64,000 nt of DNA from Sphagnum magellanicum (lineage: Eukaryota; Streptophyta; Sphagnopsida; Sphagnales; Sphagnaceae), in NCBI GenBank assembly GCA_021904315.1, contig CM038907.1, positions 21,397,223 to 21,461,222 on the forward strand, given 5' to 3'. Numbering within the stretch: the stretch's first letter is position 1; each line of letters starts with the position of its first letter. Below the pieces are notes generated by a model. It did not search any database. It was not told the origin of the DNA and saw nothing but the letters and a program-made list of their open reading frames with translations. Positions 45,153-58,800 of this stretch are shown in pieces. The position numbers and the translations under genes are program-made.

Positions 45153-48100
45153 ATGGAGGATGAGAAGGAGAAGGAGGAGGCTGCGCAACTGGAGTTCTCA
45201 GCTTTTCCATTCAAGCCCTATGGCATCCAGACACGATTTATGACCGCTGTGTACCGAGCTTTGCAACAAGGAGGCGTCGCCATCGTCGAGAGTCCCACGG
45301 GTACCATGATTTCTGCGACTTTTGCTTTCGTTGCTTTGCCTTTGCGATGTCTTTGGACGTGAATTTTTCCTTTTTTGCAAGTGCGAATGGGATTTTTAGT
45401 AGCAGCATTCTTTCTCGGCTGTTAGTGGAATTCGCTTTGAATAGTTTCGGTTTCTGTTGTTGATTACAGGTACTGGGAAGACTTTAAGCTTGATTTGTAG
45501 TGCGTTGAAGTGGCTAGAAGATGAGCATGCGCTTCGTCTTGTCGGCCGTCCTAAAGCTGAATTACAGAGCTCGTCGCTCAGCAACGGGGTCGATGAGGAT
45601 CCGGATTGGATGCGAGACTTTGAGGTGAACAAGGAGGAGCAAAGGCGTAGGGAGAAAGAAGAGCGGAAACAGCAGCTGAAGAAGCTACAAAAGTCGAATT
45701 TGAGTACGAGCAGAGTCTCCACAGCTCGATCCTTCTTCGGTGATGCGGAGGAGGATGACGCGTGTTTTAGCCGCAAGCGTCAGAATGGACAAGTGAAGAA
45801 GAAATCTGTGAGGACTTCTTCAGCGGATGAGGACGACGAGTTTCTGATTGAAGATTACTGCAGCGATGATAATGCTCCCAGGTGCAATTCCCTCAGTGGT
45901 TGTTCAGGGTTTGAGATTCCATCTCCGAAGTGATACTAGAAAGTCCAAAGTAGTCTCTGGAATAAGCAATTCATCCATCTCAGAAATCTTTATAACCTTA
46001 TCATTTCGATCAGCCCTCAATTGTACATATGGAGAAGTTCACAGCACTTCTGAAGATTATGTATTCATTCAATTCTGAAAGAGAATTACTGGTTGGAGGG
46101 GTTCTTGCCTGCTCAGGAACGGTGCACTAAAGCGGAAGACAAATAAAGATGTGTCCAGCAGCAGTGATGAAGATGTGGAAGAAGATGATGATGATGAAGA
46201 AGTAGAGCCTCTGAAAGTTTTCTTTTGCAGCCGTACTCACTCACAGCTGTCGCAGTTTGTAGGAGAGCTGCAGCGAACTGCATTTAACTCTTCACTGCAA
46301 AGTGTCACCATTGGGTCACGCAAGACACTATGCATCAATCCCGGTGAATTACACACCTGGTGAATTGCAATCCTGTTCCAATCTGCACTCATCCTGCTAA
46401 AATTCAAATCACCTATGTTCTGCCACAGGCTGGTCAGTGCTTAATTGGATGCCATGTGGATGTTTCATTTTGTAGAGGTCATGAAGCTTGGAAGCTCTGC
46501 TCGGATCAATGAGCGCTGTCTAGAATTGCACAAGTCAAAGTCTAATGAGCAGACTGGTACAAAGGTTGCCCCTTTCGCCACTTTGCCCATAATCATCCGT
46601 CTTTTGCTCAACATTGTATCATAGACAGTATGGTGCATACACTCTTGTGCACCATTTTAACTACACTGTGAGTATGCTTGCAGTTTGTTAAAGAAGCTGG
46701 AAAGCAGCGGAAGATGTCCAAGAGTGCTGGTTGTCCAATGCTGCGAAAGAAAAAGTTACAGAGGCAGTTCAAGGACGAGTTGGCAAAATCAGGTGCTCTG
46801 GACATAGAGGATCTGTTGGAACTGGGTCACAGGCTGGGGACATGTCCATACTATGGGGCTCGCCAAGCAGTGCCTGCAGCTGACCTTGTGGTGCTCCCTT
46901 ACCAGTCACTGCTTCACAGTGCTACCCGTGAATCCCTTGGTGTGAAGCTCAAGGACTGTGTTATCATAATTGATGAGGCCCACAACCTTGTTGACGCAGT
47001 CACTAGCATTCACAGTTGCCAGGTTACAGGTTCTCAAGTAAGCAATTGACTTGGGAGAATAACCCCTTGTCATTTCTTCATGATGTTGTGCTTGCAAGCT
47101 TCCCTCATATATTAGTATATGCCCCACAGTTCTGAATCCCTGGTTTTTTCATTGTGGACACAGCTCCAACGAGTCAGCTCCCAGCTCTCCGAGTACCTTG
47201 AAAAATTCAAAACCCGGTTGGCTGAAGGGAACTGCCACTACATTGAGACCTTACTACAGCTCATTAAGGCCTTTCTGGACCGTCTCTCAGCTCCCAAAGC
47301 TACCAGCAGTGCCCCATCTCATCGAGGCATCTCAAATGGGGCTGATATTGGTGCAAAGAAGGCTGACATTATGAACATTAATGATTTTTCCTTTTCACTT
47401 GGAATAGAGAGCATCAACCTATTCAAGCTCCGACGCTATATCAAAGAAAGTAACATTGTCCACAAGGTCTGAATTTCCTCAATTATCTTAAGTAGCATTT
47501 TACAGCTTATTTGTTCCAGCTTCCTGTCTCTCTCTGTTTTCTGGTCTCAATTATAACAGGATGTTTGATGTTGCTACTGTGATGACTTTGAAATTGGTCC
47601 ATTCCTACAATTTTGGAAGCACTATATCTTGGAGTACATGTATGGCCATATTTGGGATTTGGTGTAGGTGAGCAGCTATGGAGAGAAAATGGCTTTGGAG
47701 CAGATCATTCCCTTGCAACAAAGGAATGGTTTGGCAATAGGGTCTACACTGCAAAGCAGCAGTTCCATGACTGGCTTCCATGCCTTAGCAGATGTTATTC
47801 TTGCTCTCACCAATGCTGATGCTGATGGTCGAATTCTGGTGGTGCCAAACAGTGGAAAGAATTGTGAGCCCACAGATGGATATATCAAGTTTGTAATGCT
47901 GAATGCTGCCAAGCACTTCATGGAGGTATGACTGTAAGCCATATAATTCTGTATAAAACAGGGTGATATGTTTGCCACTGTCTGCACTCATTAGGGTCTT
48001 GGTCTCAGCAGGCTTAGCTCTCTTATGAGACTGACATGAGCTCCATTGAAGCCTTGTGAGTAAGGTTGGCAGGCTGTAAACTCACAGCAGCACTTTATTT

Positions 48101-49919
48101 CATCACAACACACATTTCAAAATATGTTATAGGAGTAGCGTATATCTGGCCTCTTATCCATCTGTACATCTAGTCTCATACAATTATCTCAAGTATCTAG
48201 AACTTAGCCATTGTCAGCTCATGTGTGAATGTAGAACTGCATATCGACATGGGATTTGTGATTGGTGCAGATTCCTATGTTTGGAGAAGAACCAAGATGA
48301 TCACATGTAGTGGTTTGATGCAGGTGGTCAAGGAAGCCAGAGCTGTTGTACTAGCAGGAGGCACCCTGCAGCCAATTTCTCAGCTGTATGACTGCCTCTT
48401 TCCACACTTACCTCCTGAGAAAGTATGTGTGTTTGTACCTTGTTCCAGTTCTGCAGGCTCTGTTGTCCTCCCAATACATCTGCTTTGAGTTATGCAGTTG
48501 GCCTTCTTTACCTTAAGTTGGGCAGAATAGTTAGCAGGTTCATGGAACTTCTTGATTGTTTTGTGAGTGTGTGCGGAAGGGAAGGTTCTGATAAAAGCTT
48601 CCATTATGTGGCCATTTGCAGGTCCACACATTCTCATGTGGACACATTGTGCCACCTGATAGCATTCTTCCAATTGCTCTTGCTCGAGGACCTGGAGGAC
48701 ACACATTTAATTTCACCTACCAGTCTCGTGGAACACCAAAAATGGTACATATTATGAGCATCATGTCATGGTGCACCTACCTTCTCTCAATATCTCCTAA
48801 ATGTTAAACAGGGTAATGAACGGGATGAACCTGTATCACAACACATGCAAGTTTTTTGTCTAAGGGTGTGACTGCTTGTAACAGAGTTCTTTGCAAGCAG
48901 GAAGTCACGGGTTACTGTGCGACTACTTTTGTGTTATATTTGAATTTTGCCATGGTGGGATTGATCAGGTAGATGAACTGGGAAGGCTGATAAGCAACAT
49001 TTCATCTGTGGTTCCAGAGGGTATTGTTGTCTTCTTTCCATCTTTTGAGTATGAAAACCAAGTGTATACAGCCTGGGAAAGCAAAGGCATTCTGGCAGCA
49101 ATTGAAGCCAAGAAGCATGTGCTCAGGGAACCATGCAACACCTCTGCAGTTGAGGCAACACTGCAGGAATACAAAGAGAGCATCACCCAGGCATCTGACA
49201 AATCTGACAAGATAATGAAGGGGAATCAAAGGGGTGCCATACTTCTCTGTGTGGTTGGTGGAAAGATGTCTGAAGGAATTAACTTCAGTGATGGTATGGG
49301 AAGATGTGTGGTGATGGTGGGTCTGCCATACCCAAGTCCATCAGATCCAGAGCTTATGGAACGAATGAGATACCTAGATAGCCTGCCAACCAACCAAATA
49401 ATCAGTGGGAGTGACAAGCTGGTTGGAGTATCAGGTATCCCTTCATTGCAGCCCTGCAGGCAGCGAGGGAGGGAGTACTATGAGAATCTCTGCATGAAGG
49501 CTGTCAACCAGTCAATAGGTAAATGTATTTCCCCAACTATCCCAACAATTGTGAATTTTTAATACACAACAATAACTAGATGCCACTAAATCTGCTATTC
49601 TTGCTAGGTTTTGTGGATGATGCATCAGTTTGGGATCATTGAAACTCAGAAGTAAATCTTGCTGATATGGAAGATGTGCTCTCCAGGAAGAGCCATAAGG
49701 CACATTGGAGACTATGCAGCAATCTTGTTGGTTGATGCACGCTACACATCAGGATTTGGGCCTCAAGGGCCAAATGCTTCTCTGTCAGGGCCTGCCACCA
49801 AGCTTCCAGGGTGGATCAAGGAGAGGTTAGTAAATGTGACTGGGAGCTTTGGAGAAGTGCATAGGCTCCTACATCAATTTTTCAAGCTTAATCAGCAGAA
49901 ATGTAAACTGGTTCCTTGA
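45153..49919 (+). CDS. CHL1: CHL1/DDX11-type Fe-S DNA helicase, complete, eleven exons
   Basis: An XPD-like superfamily 2 5'-3' helicase. Yeast Chl1 and human DDX11 act in sister-chromatid cohesion and fork repair. Exons: 45153-45300, 45470-45881, 46117-46343, 46476-46564, 46684-47037, 47164-47466, 47668-47925, 48324-48422, 48622-48744, 48969-49518, 49687-49919. All introns are GT-AG, phases are continuous, and the product is 931 aa (DDX11 is about 900-970). Motifs: Q-like FKPYGIQ (20-26), Walker A SPTGTGKT (47-54), motif Ia CSRTHSQ (224-230), Fe-S cysteines C259, C277, C309 and C346 (CPYYGAR), DEAH (389-392), LAGGTLQP, VVGGKMSEGINFSD (766-779), QSIGRAIRH (852-860). A basic and acidic linker (about 85-217) sits where DDX11 has its HRD-like insert (PDWMRDF). 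Tandem repeats with E2F motifs lie directly upstream. No break is seen. FANCJ and RTEL1 are excluded by the CPYYGAR and PDW features. Confidence 0.92.
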
Positions 49920-51270
49920 TCTCCAACTCAGAAAATAGAATTGAGCATAGACTACTGCTACATGTCTTTTGCATACTTCAGAGGGATTGAATGAGTCGGC
50001 TTTGAAATTCCTGTCAGGAAAACTGTGTGACTGTAAATCATTTAGTAGATAGATGCATGGGTACCATACAACTGCCATACAGTGCAGCTGTTCTGTGCTT
50101 GCAAAGTAAGTTGCAAAATCATGGGGCCTGTCCAAAGTAAGTCACAGGATGATTCACTTCTTCCTTTGACAATTCCAAAGGTGACATCTTAACTGAAACT
50201 GTTTGCACATTTCATAGATGAGATCTTGATCGTAGCCAACATCAGGACTGAGTCTACCTGTTGAATCTGGAAGTGCGACAGCAACTCAGGACACAGATTC
50301 TTAGTATAATTGTCACCTAAAATTTTAGCAGATCATTATATGCTATAATCAAAGTTGGGGAAGAGTAAGGTGTTTTCTACGCATCAGCACTTTTGGAAAT
50401 GCCCGTGTTACTTTTTATTATTGTTCACTGTGCTGCTTGACAGGTACCCAACTGGTACCCATCAAGTATCACAGTAGAAAAATTAAAGAAGTAAAAGCGC
50501 GGCACATTTTTGGGCATGCAATTAATGATATGTTCAAATTGTTAGCAAGTAAAATAAGAAATGTGCATTGACATTTTCAAAATATGAATTCATACTTCAT
50601 GACAAAAGATTTATTTGTAACTTGCAATGCCATTCAATGGCATTTAGCTGTTCAAATGAGGGGCAATAATTGTAGGACAATGCAGATGTGAACAATTTTT
50701 TCCTTTCAATCCTTCAATGCGAAGAGCATTTGAAGAAAAATTCACTTAATTTCTTTGTATTATAAATTTGAGAAGTAAGAATGAGAGAATGCCCAATCCT
50801 CTACAGTCTATTGCCTGTATCTTCTTGACCTTCCTCACCTTGGCATACGAAGATTACATCACCTTGTACCACTTGTTTCCTCTTCTTGCTTCCTCGTAGT
50901 ACTGCTCAACTTCAAGTGCACCAAGTGGAGGTTAATCCTTCACCAAACTTGTTTTGTTGGCAGAATTTTTCACCAAAACTAAAAAAAAGAGCTTACAATT
51001 GGAACCCCTTAAAGATCACAATACATTGAATGTGCTACACAGAGTGTTTTTCATGCAAAGTGACCATCAATTTTTGTTCCTTGATTGAGCATAGTAGTTG
51101 CATACAGGAAGCAAACAAGGAATGTGCTTTGGTTACCTTGAAGATAATGTATCATATTGTAAATATTAGGTTCTCTTTATAAAGTTATGAATCTATATGC
51201 AATTTAGCTTAACACTAGCAAGTTTTCAATATGTCTTGACTCGATTATGGGTCATACGCAATTCAAATTT
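49920..51270. other. 3' flank of the helicase gene
   Basis: Genic composition persists to about 50250, then becomes AT-rich. No second gene or stable RNA is seen. Confidence 0.5.
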
Positions 51271-51890
51271 CACGAATGGAGTTGTTTGTTTGTGATTTCA
51301 AAGACCTCAGAAAACTTACATATGACAGAAATGTAAGGGAAATCTATTCTTTTTTGTTGATAGTTGATAAGAGTATAAATAGAACAGAAGAGAAACATTT
51401 AATTACTTATGGTAAATCTAAATGGCTTGATGCTTCTTCTTTTTGGACAGAAAAATGCAAAGTTTATTGATGGAAATAGAACTTCAAGTTTTATTAATTC
51501 TGCAACTACATGCAATATGATGGCTTTCATGAGGTTTTGTCATGGCTTGGTTGATTCATCTCATGCTTGTCATTTTGAATATATTGGCAAAGTCTATAAA
51601 CATGAGAAAACCAAGCATTAGTATGATGATGGCTACAAATTGGAAATTTGATTTTCTTTGCATATTTTGGCTAATGTTCTAATAGAACTAAACCAATTGG
51701 ATAAGGATTCTAAAAAAGAGCCTGGGGATCCAACCACATTGGGAACAACCATAGAATATGCATTCATATGACATTGAAGAGGATGTGTGAGAAGACCATT
51801 TTGCAAAACGTATTGTGTAGCTAACATCATGTTTTGAGAAAATATCTCATGACCCGCAATTGGAGTATGGCACATCACCATGTAAACTTA
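51270..51890 (+). pseudogene. Unidentified decayed coding-like stretch
   Basis: Two overlapping + frames (51276-51470 and 51409-51621) join by one frame change into a coherent-looking peptide of about 110 residues, including WLDASSFWTEK and HGLVDSSHACHFEYIGKVYK. Further coding-like text with stops follows to about 51890. It fits a decayed transposon or gene fragment; no family was recognised. Confidence 0.3.
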
Positions 51891-52640
51891 TTACTCTTGA
51901 GTTCACATTTGAATAAAACTTCTTAAATTTTTGATGTGTTGGATTGTGTTATCCAATGCAAGAGACACAACAATACATTGAGAAGTTTATTAATTGTTTG
52001 AATTATTGATTTTGTGATTTTCCAGTTTTCAATTTAACAAAATCATTCAACCCAGACACTCTCTGAAGGATGAGATACCAAAGGAAAGGCATGTTGAATA
52101 ATTGCTGGATGAGTGTTTAAACCATTTTGCATCATCAAATGTAGCAACCATGGACTTTATGACTATTGATGCATTTTCATGTCACAAAACTGGAATCCCA
52201 TTTGTTGATACTATAACTTTGAATTGCAAGAATTGCTAGAATTGCTTTATGCTTTGAAGCATGGTGAATGTTGTGTAACCATTTTGAATAGTGCAAAAGG
52301 GATTGCGATTTGTACCAGTGTTGAGTAACTATTAGAAATGGAAATTGATAATTGGTGGTTCTCAAGGTGGTTTTAAAAAAACTGAAAACCAAATTTGACA
52401 TATAACCACAGTTTTCAAAAACTCTAAGAATTCATCAAATATCCTTTTATAAAATTGTTTAAAAAGACTAGAAGCCATTCATCTTTCCTTTTGCAAACAA
52501 GGTATTAAAAATATTGATTTACTGAAAAAAATTACATTACAAAAGATTTGATACATGTTGGTCAATTTGTGACACAATAATATAAGAAAGTTGCCAAAAA
52601 TTTGTTGATATGCTGAAATTCAGATGCAAAACTGTCACTA
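51891..52640. other. AT-rich DNA, possibly part of the same decayed element
   Basis: Broken frames only. Some phrases (FMTIDAFSCHKTGIPFVDT near 52155-52215) look protein-like, but no family match is apparent. Confidence 0.3.
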
Positions 52641-53463
52641 TGTTCAAAAATAATAATTTTGGTAATGGGCGGTCAATTGATGGTTCATCAAGGTGGTGGC
52701 AACGATGGCATTAATCCAGTTCCATTGTTGTAGGAAAGGGACCCTCTTGGAGGGCTTTCAAATGGAGATGGTGCTTCTTGATGACAAGGGAACCCATGGA
52801 GAAGCAAGTGGTCAAAGAGATAATTCCATTCCTATCTTAAGTCGAAGTGCATGCAATGTTATTGTGAGACTTAGTTGTGATCAACCATTCCCAAATATAC
52901 TCATCGTAGATGAGAGAGTTTGAAGAAGAAATGAAAAGGGTGACATGCAAGGACTAGTTAATGTAGATGAATTTCATCAAGATTTGACAATTTGTGAATA
53001 AGTTGGGAGTTTGAGAAAATAACAACTAGAGCAACATGCACGGATTGAGAGTACGGAGGACTTAGTTAAAGCCTTATATGGTGCTTTCAAACCATTAATA
53101 TGAAGATGGAGATCACAATGGAAACATCATACTCACCTCTTCTTACCTAAACTTAGAGCTAACAAAACAAAAAAATCAATACAAATTATGTACTATAATA
53201 TCTTTTCAGGTTTAGTGGTAATTAAAGTATTTCTGAAAATGTCAAATCTTTTAGAAATTATTTGTTTGAAATGTCGAAATTTAAAGGAAATTACAAGAGA
53301 TGGAAAGTACGTAAAAATTGTTGAAAACCCAAAAGCTTCTTGTTTTAGGGTAGGTAGGTCACTATTGGAGAGCAAATATCCAATAATTGAAAACATTTTT
53401 ATATCCTATATTCATTTGGTGAAACATAATATGTTTCCCCAATTATTTTTTAAAAAGCAATAG
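52641..53463 (+). pseudogene. Unidentified coding-like stretch, interrupted
   Basis: The + strand is open 52693-52923 (peptide ending CDQPFPNILIVDERV). After a stop it continues in the same style (NEKGDMQGLVNVDEFHQDL; IESTEDLVKALYGAF) to about 53100, then a further frame runs 53188-53463. Codon use looks coding, but stops and shifts break it. I do not recognise the protein. It may be a transposon-borne gene or a degraded host gene. Confidence 0.3.
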
Positions 53464-55320
53464 AAATTGTTGTAAAAGGTGGTCTCATTATGTTAAAAAT
53501 GAGCAAAGTTTTAAAAACTTGCCAAAGAAGCTCCCTCTATTTATTATTGAAATTTCAAAAATTACATTTCTTTTACTATTGAAGTGGATTTTGAAAAATA
53601 AAAATAATTATTTAGCACCCAAGTACTAAAACTGAAAGGTTATTATGGTAATAAGAACTTACATCAAAGTTGTACAAAACATATTAGTCTTCATGTTATC
53701 AACGCCCCAACCCTTGACATCTAGTCTTTTCATGTGTGAATGTGGACACATGTTGAACGTATTTGGCACACACTTAGCTTGTTGCTCGTTTGGAGGTTAA
53801 CAGATAATCACACATGATGTCATCTAAGATGTCATGTATGCTCTTGCTTGAGAGGGTGGGGATGTTGTATGGAGAGATTGGTGGTACGTCCTTATGTCGG
53901 GAATTTCATTACGAATTGATCTCTACATGACCTGAAAGGACCAAGTCTTCATTGCTGATGTAATGGTTATTGACCTGACATGAAAGACTGTGATTTCGAG
54001 TGTCATTAATCGACCAATAGGTGCAGTTGCAAACTTAGCATCATTGTTAAGATTCGCAAGTATAAAAGGCTTCATGAAGGGCACCATTCTATTCCAATGG
54101 CCATGGATGTGCACAACACATCTAAGCGTGATATGGATCGTTTCATCGAGTGTGCCCATCTTTTCCATGATAAATGATCAAGAAGTCATTTATCCTTGTC
54201 TTTTTGTAACCAATTTTTCAAGCAACATGTGAGCATCGCCCCTTAATGTGCTTTAGCCTTTATTATAAAAAAGAAGATTGCGTTGGTGGGTGATGCATGT
54301 TATAGTCCTCCCATTACTATTAGATCTCATTATTTGTGTGTAAGTGACATTAAAGGGGTCATGGGTGAAGTAACTTCCTGCCACAAAAGGGATTAACTTT
54401 TTTTTTTTTTTTGGTTCCTACGAATTATTCATCTTTTGGCCTTTCTTTGGCCTTCCCTTTTTGTTTCCCCTATGATGGTTTCAACCATCGATATTTTATT
54501 TTACATTTTTTTCCTTTCATTTTTCATGTAGATTTCAATTGCCATGTTCCAAGCTAACATTCGCTTTCAACTACATTTTTGACAATGGCCATGACATTAG
54601 TGGCCATAATGGAGTTGGAGACATTGAATTTAGAAACAACTTCAAATCATGTAGAGAAGCCAAGTCCTAGTGACACGTGAACCATACCAACACAACCATG
54701 TGCGATAATCTCAATTTTTAAAAATTGCATCAAGGATATAAGGGTGTGGTAAGGCTATTAGGGGTTTTTAGTAATTTTATGTTAAAATAAATAATGATGG
54801 GTGTGAATGGTTGCATGAGGGGTTTTTTTGTTTCCGAATTCAATATTGGATGAATGAGGTGTATAGTTAATTCTTTTCTTCAATAAAATTGGTAATCATA
54901 ATCTTAGAACTTCAATTATGTAATTAGGGGTGAAAAGTTTTTAGAAGGTTGGGGTTAAAAGCAAACACTAAAATTCGTAATATTTGGCAAAACATTGGTC
55001 TTGTTATGTTATTTAATGAATAATTGTGCAAGCAAAGATGATTGAGATTCTTGAAACAGTTAAAGGGGTGTCAATGAAAGGTCCAATGGGAATAAAATAA
55101 TCTTCAAACATTGTAAATGTAAAATTAATTTGAAACAACATAGTGATTAAAATAAATAATGTGATAAGGTGGCAATGACAACATGGATTTCGTGATGAAT
55201 GAAATTTTTATTCAAGTTATGGATAAACTCAAGGAAGAACTACAAGTACATGTTGAATCTTAGGCTATGTCACAATGATAATTCATAACCGTAGGAAATT
55301 TAAGATGCGTCAAATGGTGT
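53464..55320. other. AT-rich intergenic DNA
   Basis: Opposing short frames at 53923-54232 are unrecognised and probably fortuitous. A T-run is at 54396-54411. No gene is supported. Confidence 0.45.
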
Positions 55321-55784
55321 GAACTAAGTAATCTGCTTTATTATTAGGAGGCAATTGACAAATTGAACCACGCAACTTACAATAATGTCCAACACCAAGA
55401 ATTGAAAACCATGCAAAGATGGAGGTGTTTTCAATTTCGTAAAAACCTTTGTAGACAATTTCAAGTTCATCACCAAAAGCGGGTTGACCTGCAACAAAAT
55501 CACCAAGGTACAAAAGTTTGAAGAAATGTGATAACACCAAGTTCAAAAGGGTTCACTTTGAAACAAAAGCACACCTTTTGCGGCTCGAGATCTTCATCAT
55601 GAGGGTGTTGGGTTAATGTCAAATCAACGAACAACTTTCGAGGTGTTTTTTCATTCATTTGTGTAGCTTGAAGCCCATAAAACGTGATCATGCGCAACAC
55701 CATGAATTCAAGGAAAGGAAAAAACCTTCGATCAAAATCAACTTGGCGATGAATGTATGGAAGATTTAGCACATCAAAATGCAT
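55310..55784 (-). pseudogene. Unidentified minus-strand coding-like stretch with one frame change
   Basis: On the minus strand, 55784-55500 reads MHFDVLNLPYIHRQVDFDRR through FKVNPFELGVITFL. A shift near 55515 leads into DFVAGQPAFGDELEIVYKGF and onward to about 55310. The combined peptide of about 155 residues has a coding-like composition and a plausible single frameshift, but resembles no family I know. Possibly a decayed transposon protein. Confidence 0.3.
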
Positions 55785-57637
55785 GATTATAATTTATAAG
55801 TAAGGAAAAGAGAAGAAAGATGTAAAGTAATGGTCTAGAACCATGGTAAAGTAAAACTTTAAAATCAATGGAAAAAAAATTTAAATAAAATTTGTTGGGG
55901 GAAAAATGAAAAGAAGTGAAAAAGATGTTTTTTTTTTCCTTCCAAAGGCCACCAACAAGATGTTTTCCCATTGACCTCCAAGCATTGGATTCCTTCCAAG
56001 GGCCACCAAGCTTGGAACCTTCCATTGGCCACCAAGTTATGGTCTTCCCTTGTTTCCTTCCTTCTTTTTTCTCTTTAAAGGCGCAAATTTGGATCATTTG
56101 TTTATCTCTTTTCGAACGTGATTTGTGATTTGAATATGTGAAAACTTGTTCTTACAATTTTTTTGGGGAGGAGAAGAGTAATGAGTCCTAATAGATGGTG
56201 GAAAGAAGGAAAATAAATTGGATCATAGTAGTACCTTTGAAAAAATGGAAATGAGTAGGGGTAGATTTGGAGCTTAAAATTTTAAAAAATGTTCATAAAA
56301 CCTCTCGGGTTTTGTAGCATAATTTTTTTTTTATTTAGGTGCAAAGTTTGAGATTTGGCAAGTTGGTGTATCTTGTAGTTAGCTTTCCAATAAGTCGATG
56401 CAAGCTAAATTCGAATAGTGTATGTGAATGTAACAACATTTTAAATGATTGGAAGTTTATTGTCAAGTTGAACTTTTGTAAAATCCTCTCGGGTTTTGTG
56501 CCACAATTTTTTACTGATTTAAATGCAAGGCTTGAAATTTGGTAAGCAAGTGCTTTGTTGCTAGCTTTCCAATGAATTAATGCAAACTAAATTTGATTAA
56601 TGTATGTGATGACAACAATGTTTTAAATGACTAAAGGTCTGTTGTCAAGTTGTGCATTATGTTAACTCTTTAAAAGTTGGTTTAAATGGGTGGTATTTTA
56701 ACATAAAATTATAGGATTTGGAAAGTTTGAACTTTGAAAATATATCTATCAATTCCAAATCATAAGTGATGCATAGGAGGCAAATTATTTATTTTCAACT
56801 ACAAACACAATTCAATATTTAGAAATACATTTTGCATTTTCCCTTCATTAATAACATATGTACCTCCAAGTATAATCACTTCGTAAAACCGGGAGTAGAG
56901 GGATGAAAAGTCACTTCACATGATACAAAAATTTGGTTGAAACTTGAAACACAATTATATGACAACCATCACACAAACGAACTAACATCCATGCATGCAT
57001 CCCACAAAACAAGTGATGGCTATAAATCCATACCTTGAAACAAGTTTCATGGAGGATTTGGTGTGGCATATTTCTTTTACCAACAGCAACACCCATAGTA
57101 ATGTGAAGTTACAAAACCACAAATATTATGATTACAAAAATCACGAGCTATGAACTAAACACCCTCCACCCAACCTCCCTCGCATTCTCCCACCCACCAT
57201 CATCATCACTACCATAATTGAAAAAAGTTAATATATTTAAAAAATTGTACCAATTTTTATTTTTATTTCTTTTGCAAAACTATGAAAATCACTCCAAGCT
57301 AATAGAATAGCAACTTGCAATGAACTTCCTATAATGATATTTTTAATGTTATGTTATAATGTTAAAAAGGTTTTTTGTAGGTCTGATAGAAGCTCAAACT
57401 GGGTATGGTTTAAGATGTGAAGGCTATTGACTCAAGGGAATCAGGGATCTTGGTCTGAGAATCAATATCTATTGATTTATTTGACCATCTTATGAAGTAC
57501 AAGTAGTAAAGTTATAACTTGTGGTATGTGGGTCAACATTGAGTCCAACTTGAGTTCTTAAACCTTAAACCCCATTGCCTAGTAAACCTCATTGAATCAT
57601 GCTATGATAAAGGGGATTTGTTTTCCTCGTTTAATTT
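55785..57637. other. AT-rich intergenic DNA
   Basis: No gene is supported. A short local repeat ttccaa(a/g)ggccaccaa/ttccattggccaccaag recurs at 55940-56035. Two related phrases (cctctcgggttttgt(a/g)) occur at 56300 and 56483 within a loosely duplicated segment. Confidence 0.45.
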
Positions 57638-57765
57638 TGTGATGTAGCTAAAATGGCAATCATCCATAAAATGATTTAGCCAAATTTGGCCACATACTAG
57701 TTATGAAAGTATAAACAAATAAAAAAACATAACCTTTTATATTTTTAACTACCTATGGTTAATTA
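57638..57765 (+). repeat. Dispersed GTAGCC-palindrome repeat, copy
   Basis: Reads tgtgatgtagctaaaatggc, aatcatccataaaatga, tttagccaaatttggccac, then catactag as in the 17.2-kb copy, and ends with cttttatatttttaactacc, the diverged second block. Confidence 0.65.
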
Positions 57766-58227
57766 ATCATAATCATAATTACATGGTAACATAATCATAA
57801 AAACCATGCACGACAAGAATTCATGGTTCACTTGACCAAAAAATTAATAAAAAAAAAACACCCCATCTAAACACCCATCAAAAGGATCATCCAATAATTT
57901 TGGATAAGTTGATTTTGACAATGTCCAAGTTGAGTAGTAATTTTTTTGACCATGCCCGGGGTGGCATTTCTGACTAATCAATATGTCAAGTTGCCCATTT
58001 GATTACTCATCAAATACAACCAATCAAAATGGTAATCATTTTTTACTAGCCATTTACTAGATACATAACAACATGTGAGTGTATTTTTTCCATGTGTCGT
58101 GTTTTGTTATGTGGTAAAAGTTAAGTAGGTACATACCTATTTACACCCTACCTCCAACCATATGTTTATGGTGTACATTTACATCATATACATCACTAAG
58201 TATAATAATTTCATATACATGATTTAC

Positions 58228-58290
58228 ATGAGTTTAAACCTAAGACCTCATAGAGGCATCCCAATGCCTTTGCCACCAAATTACACAAAC
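58228..58290 (-). mobile_element. tRNA-derived SINE-like fragment, minus strand
   Basis: In reverse complement the sequence reads tttggtggcaaaggcattgg (A-box region), then gatgcctctatgagg, then ttaggtttaaactc (B-box region). This is the usual spacing of plant tRNA-derived SINE heads. Confidence 0.4.
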
Positions 58291-58574
58291 CTTTTGTTAA
58301 TAAAACATGTGCAACATTTCATTTTTATCTTGTTAACTATGAAACAATTAGGTAATCCCAAATTTGACATATTAATTAATTTTAAATTTATTCAAATGAA
58401 ATAAATAAAAAATAATGTTGAAGCTTGTTTTAAATATGTATTCAATGAAAATCAATATATTTTATAAAAGCTATTTTTTTAAAAAAATATATTTGAAAAG
58501 TATAAATCATTGAAAATTCAAAAATGTTCAATTGTGATTCTTCCATGTCAAACACCATGCATTATATTATTGAA

Positions 58575-58800
58575 TAAAACTAGGTAGGTAGAATAGGTTA
58601 TAACTAAGGTAAGTAAGTGGGTGGGATGTTGGGGTTGGTAGGTTATAAGTAAGGTAGTAAGTAGGAGGATTGTTGGGGTAGGTAGGGAAGTAAATAGGTA
58701 GGTAGAATAGGTATATGTAAGGTAAGTAAATCTGTAGGTTGTCGGGGTAGTTAAGTAGGTAAGTAGGGTATAAAAAAGGTAGGTAGGTGGACCTAAGGTG
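58575..58800. repeat. TAGG-rich degenerate minisatellite
   Basis: Irregular repetition of gtaggtag, aagtaagt and ttggggt(a/t)g words. Minus-strand frames of 89-97 codons across it are repeat artefacts. Confidence 0.75.
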
